DNA of 64,000 nucleotides from a virus: positions 62,001 to 126,000 of the IMG/VR virus record IMGVR_UViG_3300033978_000480; one strand, given 5' to 3'. The notes below the pieces were generated by a model. It did not search any database. It was not told where the DNA came from and saw only the letters and a program-made list of their open reading frames with translations. This document shows positions 13,729-20,992 of the stretch, piece by piece. The first letter of the stretch is position 1; every line of letters starts with the position of its first letter. A program made the position numbers and the translations under genes.

Positions 13729-14819
13729 TGAAGCTCTACAACGGGCCAATTCATGACATAGACCTCGACGAACCACCGGATACGCGCTGGATTCAATTCG
13801 CTAGCTCCCAAGCTGGCGCAATTCATAAGCTCCTTGCCGACATCGAAACATGCGTCGACGAAGAGCTTTCCTCGCGTCTTTGTGCGCCACTTCGTGCAGT
13901 GCTTATGGCTGCACTAAGCGGCGGCGGTTCATTGTTACGCTACGTCGTGAGCTGGTTTGGCGAAGAATACACCCAAGAGTTAGCGTGCATTGCCAAGCAC
14001 GCTGACGTACCTGTGGGAAAGCTCATGCTGGGGAATCTCATCTATGACTTTACGTCTCTTTCAGAGATGTACGGTTGTGGCTGCTCCAGCGTGAGTTTTG
14101 AAGTTAACGAGTCGCCGCTTTTGGTTCGAAACATGGACTGGGTTATGCCGCGCAGCACTGGCCGGCATACCAAAGTCATACGCTTTCATCGTGGTGGCAA
14201 AGCCTACACTGCAGTAGGCGTTGCCGGCATGGTGGGTGTTGTTTCAGCCATGAGTGACGACTGGGCGGTGACAGTAAATCAAGCGCCAATAGTAGAAAAA
14301 CTAAATACTATTGCTGGTGTGCTGTCGTCGCCCACGCTGCTGTGCAGATGGCCCGCGCTCCAACGCGTTCGGGTCGTTTGTGACCAGCTGCCCAGTTACA
14401 ACGGTATGGTACTTGGTCTTCGTGGCCATAAAGCGCTCGTGCCGTTTTTTGCGCACGTCGTTGGCACGAAAACTCGGGAACACACTGTGGTAACGCACGT
14501 CGGGAATGACTCTACGATTCGCACGAGGCGGCACAGCATTGTGCAAACGAACCATTATGTTGCTGGCGAGTACAAAGCGTACAACATGCCAGAAATAACA
14601 GCAGATGGTTGTCGGTGGAGTACGTTTAATCGGTATCGAAAAGTTAAGCAACGGCTGCAGACCGCGCTTGACGAGAAAGAGTTTACGCAAGAAGTAGCTA
14701 AGCAACCTGTGCGTGCTTTGAGGCTTCTGGCGTCTGCAACCGACGAGGACACCATGCAACAAATGGTATTGTGGCCCGCGCGGAAGCAAATGGTTCTAAA
14801 AACCCGGCTGAACGGCTGA
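13725..14819 (+). CDS. Ntn-hydrolase of the acid ceramidase / NAAA / choloylglycine hydrolase type
   Basis: 364 residues. A pro-segment of about 118 residues precedes GCGCSSVSF, where Cys120 is the likely nucleophile, exposed by self-cleavage as in the CTSI motif of N-acylethanolamine acid amidases. Family residues follow: LLVRNMDW (Arg135, Asp138), the strand repeat VGVAGMVGVVSAM, and TVNQAP (Asn185 as oxyanion-type residue). Members hydrolyse linear amides: ceramides, N-acyl lipids, bile salts, penicillin V and sometimes acyl-homoserine lactones. The substrate here is unknown. There is no signal peptide, so action inside the host cell is more likely. Transcription unit of three genes ending here. 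Confidence 0.75.
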   Translation: MMKLYNGPIHDIDLDEPPDTRWIQFASSQAGAIHKLLADIETCVDEELSSRLCAPLRAVLMAALSGGGSLLRYVVSWFGEEYTQELACIAKHADVPVGKLMLGNLIYDFTSLSEMYGCGCSSVSFEVNESPLLVRNMDWVMPRSTGRHTKVIRFHRGGKAYTAVGVAGMVGVVSAMSDDWAVTVNQAPIVEKLNTIAGVLSSPTLLCRWPALQRVRVVCDQLPSYNGMVLGLRGHKALVPFFAHVVGTKTREHTVVTHVGNDSTIRTRRHSIVQTNHYVAGEYKAYNMPEITADGCRWSTFNRYRKVKQRLQTALDEKEFTQEVAKQPVRALRLLASATDEDTMQQMVLWPARKQMVLKTRLNG

Positions 14820-14822
14820 TAG

Positions 14823-14851
14823 CTAAATAAAAGCCAAAAGCCGGGTATATC
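14823..14851 (+). promoter_or_regulatory. CTAAAT-N17-TATATC promoter
   Basis: CTAAAT 14823-14828, 17 bases, TATATC 14846-14851, then TAATGATG, matching the CAGTGATG that follows the 13206 promoter. It drives the single gene at 14941, with a 70-base leader containing hairpin GCGAAT/ATTCGT. Confidence 0.62.
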
Positions 14852-14940
14852 TAATGATGCGAATGTGTTATTCGTGTCCCCATATCAAGTTACATGGGTT
14901 TCGGCGTAACTGTGTTCTCCATGTTTAAGGAGCCTATCAG

Positions 14941-15654
14941 ATGGTTGCTACTGCAAAGAAGAAGGTCAACGTCAAGGCTGCTCGCAAGTCCGGCACGGTG
15001 AACCGCGCGGGCGCTGGCAAGACTCGTACCAAGGCCAGCACGGCCAAGCCCATGACGTCCAGCGACGTCGAGGCCGTCGTGCACCGCATCATCGACGAGC
15101 GGTCGATGGTGGCCCGGGTGCGTGAGACGGCTGTGCCCGTGATCGCGGTCGTGTTCGAGGGTCTGCAGAACATCGCCAACTCCGTGTGGGCGTTCTGTGG
15201 CAAGGTGTACACCACCTGCCGCGACGCGCTCACGGCGATGCATCACTGGCTCGGCGCGCAGATGCACGCCGCGGCTGGGCAGTCCAAGAAGGCGTACGAG
15301 CAGCTGCGTGAGCTGGTCGGCTCCATGAGCATGGAGTCGGCAAGCGCGGCGGTTGTGGGCCTGATGGCCACGGCGGCTGCGGTCGGCATCGCCATCGTCA
15401 CTGGCGGCGCTGTCGGCGTTGCCATGACTGGCGTTGCGACGAACCTTGGCGCCAGCGCTGCGGTGGCCCAAGTGACGAGCGTGATTTTCGCGTCGATCTC
15501 GGCGGTGTGCGTTGCCGAGGTGATGTACGCGCTCGCGCTCGCCGGCCTGAGCGATCAGCTGCTCGCGGCAGCCAAGATCGAGGCTGAGGCCAAGGACCGC
15601 GCGGCCAAGACCATCGTGGTCAACGCCGTGAAGGTCGCGCCCGTTGGTGCGTGA
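14941..15654 (+). CDS. Abundant-looking basic/membrane protein, 237 aa
   Basis: 237 residues, ATG with AAGGAG 10 bases upstream. The N-terminal 35 residues are Lys/Ala/Arg-rich like a histone-H1 tail. Residues about 118-200 contain long Ala/Val/Gly-rich hydrophobic stretches (GLMATAAAVGIAIVTGGAVGVAM) that could be buried or membrane helices. Its third codon positions are almost all G or C, unlike its neighbours but like the major capsid gene at 59700, so it is probably made in large amounts. It has its own promoter and terminators. Role unknown; DNA packing or a virion membrane role are options. Confidence 0.75.
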   Translation: MVATAKKKVNVKAARKSGTVNRAGAGKTRTKASTAKPMTSSDVEAVVHRIIDERSMVARVRETAVPVIAVVFEGLQNIANSVWAFCGKVYTTCRDALTAMHHWLGAQMHAAAGQSKKAYEQLRELVGSMSMESASAAVVGLMATAAAVGIAIVTGGAVGVAMTGVATNLGASAAVAQVTSVIFASISAVCVAEVMYALALAGLSDQLLAAAKIEAEAKDRAAKTIVVNAVKVAPVGA

Positions 15655-15657
15655 ATT

Positions 15658-15748
15658 TTTACGCTGGATCTTCCTGACCAGCGTAAAGATCTTTACTGTA
15701 TGTAAAGGTCAAATTGGTGGGTGCCCGCAAGGGTGCCCACCTTTTTTT
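15658..15748 (+). terminator. Two hairpins ending in an intrinsic terminator
   Basis: TTTACGCTGG/CCAGCGTAAA (15658-15687) is a perfect 10-bp stem right after the stop. GGTGGG-TG-CCC, a GCAA tetraloop, GGG-TG-CCCACC and TTTTTTT (15716-15748) form the main terminator. AGCTATCAG follows, as after the terminator at 11641. Confidence 0.85.
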
Positions 15749-15819
15749 AGCTATCAGAGGTCGTAAGTTACAATAAACCGAGCTATAATCTGCCTTTGAT
15801 ATCTAAATCAGGTTGCGCC

Positions 15820-17592
15820 ATGCCGCCCAATGACAATGAAAACGGCGTTGATTTGCGTACGCTCGGTGGTGCGGGTGGCGCTGCGCTCCCCACGATTGGC
15901 CTGCTGGAGTATTTGTTCTCCACGCTGCCGAAGTATCGCAAACTAATTCAAGACGCCCCTGACTGGTCTACTGTTGACGGCAACGTAGACATGAACAAAG
16001 CCATGCGCACGCTACGGCCGGGCGATTTTGGCGTGGCTGGTTTGCAGCGTAGCAAATCCGGCCCCTTGGTAAATTTCTTAATCAACGGCTCGGCTATTAC
16101 CTCTGGCGGGCCGGGCGCGCATGGCCAGATGGTCGGGCCGTATATTCAGGCGCCGTACTCTGTAGCGAACACACCCAAAAGCGGTAAGCCCCCGGCGCTG
16201 CCCTTTTTAATGAACGACCGCGGCGAGTTATACAACTCATCACTCGCGCGCAACCGACAGGGCTTCATTGATGAAATTGCGCCAAGCCCGGAGAACACAG
16301 AGCAGTATTTAACGTCATACGGCAATACAAAGCGCTACGGAATACTTAAAGAACGCCTACGGGCGATCAGCCAGCAGCTGCAAGAGAACGGCGGTACCAA
16401 GCAGCTGCGCGGTGAACGCGCACAAACAGTGAGCGATCTGAAGCGCCTTTTGGGTAGTCAATCCTTGCGCGCGTTCTTTGAGGGCACGCCGCAAGCGCAG
16501 GCCAAGAGTACGCTGGCGCGCATTCAGCAACTAGCAGACCAGACGACCGGCGAAGCAGCTACTGGCCAGAAAGCGCGTTTGCTTGACTTAGCGCAGCGGT
16601 TTGCTGGACGTGGTGAAGCTGGCGGAAGATCCACGCAGCTGGCTGAAGAGATCAAACGCACTGTAGAGCGCATGGGCACGCAAGGTAATTTACCCAGATC
16701 TACGTTATTTCGTCCCAAGGCATTTGAGACGTTTGTGCCGACGCTGCATCACGGCGGCATTGGTGGCGCAGCGCGTGATCCTGTGTTTCATATGTTCGAA
16801 TCGCTGCCAGAATCCGTGCAGCGCGATATCGCAAAACGACAAGGCATTGGCCTGCGAACACTGCGCAAACAAATGGAGAATAACAAGCGCCAAATGGTGC
16901 TTGATCGCCGGGCGGCTAAGAAAGCGCCGTGGAAATTTAACGCTGGAAGCAGCTTGGGTATAGATAACGTGTACGACGATTTGGCCAGAGACCGCTCGGC
17001 ACTATTTCCCGAAGGTTATTACTTCAATCAGCCCCGCGGCACGATCTACGCCCGCGCGGCAGATCACGTAGATGACGCGAAGTTAAACAAAGCACTGCAG
17101 GCTCGTACGGCGACATCGTATGCCTCGGCAGACGCGATGGGGGCCGGCGGTAAAGAAGTCACTGGTATCAATACTATTCGACGGCGCCTTCCCTTTTTGC
17201 AAAAGCTGCCGTTTATTGGGGGTCGTGGAATTGGCTCCAAATCATGCTGGGGCGACCATTGCGGCTCGATGCCGTCGGCTGTTCTTGACGATATTGGCGC
17301 TATAAAACCTAAGCTTCCCCACGCAGACGTTTTGCCCAATACGTTATTAACAGACAAAAACGTTAAGATATTAGGTGTCACGAATAAGCCGTTGATCATG
17401 AAGCAGCTTATGCAGTCGGCGGGGCGGCGCTCTTTTTTGGGTCTGGGCGCTGCTGGATTGATGGGGGCTGCGGGTTACGGTCTGGGCGCTGTCGGCAATG
17501 CATTAAAAGCATCGCCGGCGAAACCCATGCCTCCGCAGTTGGATCCCCACATGTTTGCACAGGCCCAAAAACTCCTGCAGCCGAGATCATGA
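15820..17592 (+). CDS. Large virion-associated protein, possible permuted papain-like peptidase
   Basis: 590 residues from ATG 15820, which sits in the same TTGCGCC-ATG type of context as ATG 11819. Residues about 53-100 contain LRPGDFGVAG... and GPGAHGQMVG, and much later CWGDHCGS (near residue 487). A PGD start, a His in the middle and a Cys near the end recall circularly permuted NlpC/P60 (YiiX-like) enzymes. This is tentative. The centre is helical and Gln-rich. A C-terminal RRSFLGLGAAGLMGAAGYGL looks like a membrane helix after twin Arg. TTTGATATCTAAAT just upstream resembles half of the phage promoter. Confidence 0.6.
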   Translation: MPPNDNENGVDLRTLGGAGGAALPTIGLLEYLFSTLPKYRKLIQDAPDWSTVDGNVDMNKAMRTLRPGDFGVAGLQRSKSGPLVNFLINGSAITSGGPGAHGQMVGPYIQAPYSVANTPKSGKPPALPFLMNDRGELYNSSLARNRQGFIDEIAPSPENTEQYLTSYGNTKRYGILKERLRAISQQLQENGGTKQLRGERAQTVSDLKRLLGSQSLRAFFEGTPQAQAKSTLARIQQLADQTTGEAATGQKARLLDLAQRFAGRGEAGGRSTQLAEEIKRTVERMGTQGNLPRSTLFRPKAFETFVPTLHHGGIGGAARDPVFHMFESLPESVQRDIAKRQGIGLRTLRKQMENNKRQMVLDRRAAKKAPWKFNAGSSLGIDNVYDDLARDRSALFPEGYYFNQPRGTIYARAADHVDDAKLNKALQARTATSYASADAMGAGGKEVTGINTIRRRLPFLQKLPFIGGRGIGSKSCWGDHCGSMPSAVLDDIGAIKPKLPHADVLPNTLLTDKNVKILGVTNKPLIMKQLMQSAGRRSFLGLGAAGLMGAAGYGLGAVGNALKASPAKPMPPQLDPHMFAQAQKLLQPRS

Positions 17593-17631
17593 GATAGCCG
17601 ACTAAATATACATCTACGACTGGGGGCCGCT

Positions 17632-18474
17632 ATGGACGCGCGCGAATTCTTTGCCCTACTTTTCCGCCACGTGATTCTTATTCTAGCCGGCGCTCATGTA
17701 GCGCTGGCCGGCACGCGGGACCCCAACACGCCAGACGAAAAGTACGTCGAGTTTGGCAAGCAGTTTCCGTCTGTGCTGCGCATCCGGGCAAATATCATTG
17801 ACCCCGAAAGTAAGTACCCCTACCAGTATGGCTCTGCAGTGGCTATTCGGCCGCACTGGATTCTTACGGCAGCGCATGTGTTAGCCGGCGCTGAGAACCC
17901 CGTGGCGATTAAAGACGGCGACAAGAAGTTCGCGCTTGGCCCTGTGTTCGTCCATAAAGACTTTGAAGAAGAGACTGTAGGCTTTCACGACATCGCATTG
18001 CTGTACTCGCCCGAAGATTTTGAGCTAAAGTTTTACACGCCGCTGTATACAGACAAAGATGAAGTTGGCAAGGCTGTGACGATTGCCGGCTATGGTTTCT
18101 ACGGGACGTTTCATACGGGCGGCAAACAAATAGATAGCAATAAGCGCGCCGGGCATAACAAAATAGACAGCGCTGAACGCGCGGTTCTTTTATGCAGCCC
18201 CAGTGTGACAAACCGCATGCCGCTAGAATTCATGATTGCTTCTGGGGATTCCGGTGGTGGCTTATTTATCGGCAACGAATTAGCCGGGATTAACTCTTTT
18301 CTCATGGCTACTGACAAAAAACCCGACGGAAGTTACGGCGATGACGCGGCTTTTACCCGTGTGAGTTTGTACGCGGATTGGGTAGAATCACAGATCGCGG
18401 CGTATGAATTAAAGATAGCCGGCAAAGGCACGCTCGCGGCAGATCTAGATTTAATCTCCCCACCTGAAGAGTGA
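17632..18474 (+). CDS. Exported trypsin-like serine protease (S1 fold)
   Basis: 280 residues with an N-terminal export signal (FRHVILILAGAHVALAGT). The catalytic triad is visible in order: His in WILTAAHVL (near residue 80), Asp in FHDIALL (near 120) and Ser in ASGDSGGGLF (near 206), with the usual GDSGG oxyanion loop. It should cleave proteins in the periplasm or outside the cell. A free-standing S1 protease is uncommon in phages. It could act at lysis, on envelope proteins, or be carried by the virion. Followed at once by a small membrane protein. Confidence 0.9.
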   Translation: MDAREFFALLFRHVILILAGAHVALAGTRDPNTPDEKYVEFGKQFPSVLRIRANIIDPESKYPYQYGSAVAIRPHWILTAAHVLAGAENPVAIKDGDKKFALGPVFVHKDFEEETVGFHDIALLYSPEDFELKFYTPLYTDKDEVGKAVTIAGYGFYGTFHTGGKQIDSNKRAGHNKIDSAERAVLLCSPSVTNRMPLEFMIASGDSGGGLFIGNELAGINSFLMATDKKPDGSYGDDAAFTRVSLYADWVESQIAAYELKIAGKGTLAADLDLISPPEE

Positions 18475-18476
18475 TC

Positions 18477-18737
18477 ATGGAAAGTCTGTCGCTGTTGGTA
18501 TTGTCGACGTTGATATTTTTACTATTCTGCGCCACATATCTCTGCGGGCCAATCGCCGCATTGTTTGCGGTGAAAAAATGGTCAATCGCCGCAGTGGTTA
18601 CCGGAGCGTTTGCGTGCTGGCTCGGTATTTACTTCTTCGTCACGGTAAACACGGAATTTAGATATCTAGGTCTAGTATCAACTGGTTTGGGGCTCTGGGC
18701 GATGTACAAAATCGCGCGCAATATCATGGCGGACTGA
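18477..18737 (+). CDS. Three-helix membrane protein
   Basis: 86 residues from ATG 18477 (GTG at 18471 is an alternative that overlaps the previous stop). Three hydrophobic segments (LLVLSTLIFLLFCATYL, IAAVVTGAFACWLGIYFFV, YLGLVSTGLGLWAMY). No family recognised. It lies between the exported protease and the helicase; a pairing with the protease is possible but unproven. Confidence 0.65.
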   Translation: MESLSLLVLSTLIFLLFCATYLCGPIAALFAVKKWSIAAVVTGAFACWLGIYFFVTVNTEFRYLGLVSTGLGLWAMYKIARNIMAD

Positions 18738-18738
18738 C

Positions 18739-20919
18739 ATGAGCGAACTTCCAAATAGTATTTCTAGCGCGGTTACGATATGGGCGGCTAAACAGGCTGA
18801 CCTAAACCCTGATATTCAGCTGCAAGACCACCAGCAAAGAATCGCCGACAGAATCTCGGGCCAAGATCCCAGATTATTGGTCTATCACGGCCTAGGTTCG
18901 GGGAAATCTTTATCGGCGCTCGCTGCGGCAGAAGAAGCGCAGAACCAGAGCGGCGGGAATTACGGCGTCGTAGTCCCGGCGAGCTTGCGGGGAAACTTCC
19001 AGAAAGAAATTGGCAAGTTCACGCATGACTCGAATCCAGAGATCATGAGCTACACGGGCTTAGCCTTGGGCAAGAACTTCCAAGAGCAGCCCGACACGCT
19101 GATCATGGACGAAGCACATAGACTTCGCAATCCACGTTCAGGGGCAGCGCAAGCAGCAGCGCAAGCAGCGGCAAACGCCAAAAGACTCTTACTGCTCACA
19201 GGCTCGCCGATCACAAACTCGCCCAGTGACATGGCGAATTTGTTATCTATGCTGAACAACAAGCAAATTACGCCAGAAGAGTTTGAAGACCGCTACGTAG
19301 GTTATAAGACAGTCCGGCCGGGCATCATGGGCTGGTTACGGGGCGCAAAGCCCGGCGTCAAGCCAGTCGTAAAGAACGAGGCTGAGTTACGCGCGCTCCT
19401 GAAGGGCAAAGTCGATTATCAGCCCAGCAAGACTCCCGACGGCGTGAACGTACAAGAAGAACAAGTCAAAGTGCCCTTATCAGCCGAGCAGCAAAAGATC
19501 CAAAAAGCTATTCGCACTAAAATTCCACCGGGTTTTCTCTGGAAGCTTGACCAAGAGTTTCCCCTAAGCCGCGACGAACTGGCGAAGTTAAATTCGTTTA
19601 TGACGGGCATGCGCCAAGTGAGTCTGTCCACGCAGCCGTTTCGCGTGGACAAAGACCCGGCGAAAGCGTTTACACAGAGCGCGAAGTTACAAAAAGCATT
19701 TGAAGACCTGCGCGCTACGCTGAAAGAAGACAAGCGCAAAAAAGCTATTATCTACTCGAATTTTATTGACTCTGGCTTGGCCCCCTACGCGTCTGCGTTA
19801 GAAAAAGCCAAGATCCCGCATGCGTTTTTCCACGGCGGCGTCAGCCCAAAGGCGCGCCAAGCCGCCGTGGACGCATACAACACGGGCAAGCTTAAAGCTC
19901 TGCTCATTGGCCCTGCGGGCGCCGAAGGCTTGTCTACAAAAGGCACGAGTCTGATCCAGCTCTTAGATCCGCACTGGCATGAGTCGCGCAGTCAGCAGGC
20001 CAAGGGCCGTGGGTTGCGTTTTGACTCGCACGTGGGATTACCAGAAGAACTCAAGAACGTCGCAGTAAAAAGATATCTAAGTGCGTCGCAAAATCCCAGC
20101 TTGCTTGGCAAACTCATGGGCTACAAGCGCGAACGCACCGGCGACGAAGTTCTAGAAAGACTCACAGCCGAAAAAGAACAGATCAACGAAGAGTTTCGCC
20201 GGTTACTTCGCGAAGAAGGCTCGCAGTACGCAAACCAGCAGCAAGAAAAGCTTGGCGCTGCAGCTCCGCCAGACTTTCAGCCAGACTATACGCCGGGCCA
20301 GTTACACGGCATGGGTGTATACAAGTCTTTGTATGAACAAGAGGGCCCGAGATTAGCCAGCTTAGGCGAATGGAAGCCAGAATGGGTCACAGAGCATGAC
20401 CCCAAGGGCTGGCTGGAGTGGTACCAGAACTATAACGCCGGCCGTAGAATCCCCGACGAAGACATGCGGCAGATCAAGCGCTGGGCGAGTTTCAAAGCAC
20501 GCCACGGCGGGCCATTTGTAAAGAAACCGTCGCCACGTAGAGGGTGGGCGCTACGAAACTGGGCGATTGACCCAGAGAAGCTAGTATCAAAATCCCGCGC
20601 GGGTGATATCAAAACCATGCTGCAAGAGTATCAAGAGAAAGAGCTGAAAAAATATCTTAAAAAACAGCCCATGCTGGCTGAAAAAACCAGCGCTAATATC
20701 GCCGCGCCGTTAAAACTCCTGCAAAAGCATGTAATAGCTGTTAGTTCGCGGCCTCTTCCAAAGAAAAAGAAACGCCTGCTACAATATGTAACTGGTTTAC
20801 CCCACCCCAAGGTGCCGGTGAAGCGCGTTATTGATAGCATCCTTGACGACGAGACTTCTCATGCCGCTCCCGATGATCTCGCCCAGCAAGCTGCCGGAGA
20901 TGCTGCTGTCTCGTCGTAA
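18739..20919 (+). CDS. SNF2/D6-D11-like superfamily II helicase
   Basis: 726 residues. Helicase motifs in order: Q-like LQDHQQR, Walker A GLGSGKS (near residue 55), Ia VVVPASL, II DEAH (near 124), III LTGSPITNSP, then in the second RecA domain AIIYSNF, ALLIGPAGAEGLS and motif VI QQAKGRGLRFDSH. The motif VI region followed by GLPEELKNVAVKRYL resembles the D6/D11-type helicases of nucleocytoplasmic DNA viruses (early transcription factor and NTPase). The C-terminal 250 residues are unique. It could act in transcription by the phage polymerase, in DNA ejection, or in replication; context with virion proteins favours packaging in the particle. Confidence 0.88.
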   Translation: MSELPNSISSAVTIWAAKQADLNPDIQLQDHQQRIADRISGQDPRLLVYHGLGSGKSLSALAAAEEAQNQSGGNYGVVVPASLRGNFQKEIGKFTHDSNPEIMSYTGLALGKNFQEQPDTLIMDEAHRLRNPRSGAAQAAAQAAANAKRLLLLTGSPITNSPSDMANLLSMLNNKQITPEEFEDRYVGYKTVRPGIMGWLRGAKPGVKPVVKNEAELRALLKGKVDYQPSKTPDGVNVQEEQVKVPLSAEQQKIQKAIRTKIPPGFLWKLDQEFPLSRDELAKLNSFMTGMRQVSLSTQPFRVDKDPAKAFTQSAKLQKAFEDLRATLKEDKRKKAIIYSNFIDSGLAPYASALEKAKIPHAFFHGGVSPKARQAAVDAYNTGKLKALLIGPAGAEGLSTKGTSLIQLLDPHWHESRSQQAKGRGLRFDSHVGLPEELKNVAVKRYLSASQNPSLLGKLMGYKRERTGDEVLERLTAEKEQINEEFRRLLREEGSQYANQQQEKLGAAAPPDFQPDYTPGQLHGMGVYKSLYEQEGPRLASLGEWKPEWVTEHDPKGWLEWYQNYNAGRRIPDEDMRQIKRWASFKARHGGPFVKKPSPRRGWALRNWAIDPEKLVSKSRAGDIKTMLQEYQEKELKKYLKKQPMLAEKTSANIAAPLKLLQKHVIAVSSRPLPKKKKRLLQYVTGLPHPKVPVKRVIDSILDDETSHAAPDDLAQQAAGDAAVSS

Positions 20920-20992
20920 ACTCTTTGAAGCTATCGCCGCGAACGTCGCAAAACGAAAAATTCAAAACTCCATTCAAGCCACAGGTGACAGA

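Noticed and set aside
14890-15471. 193-codon - strand frame opposite the 237-aa gene
   Set aside because: Same codon-bias artefact; low-complexity His/Arg product, no ribosome site.
15790-15815. TTTGATATCTAAAT as a full promoter
   Set aside because: The CTAAAT half is present, but no CATATT-like box lies 17 bases downstream; TATAAT upstream at 15773 lacks a clear -35.
17600-17631. CTAAATATAC upstream of the trypsin-like gene as a fifth promoter
   Set aside because: No matching second hexamer at 17 bases (GGCCGC is found).
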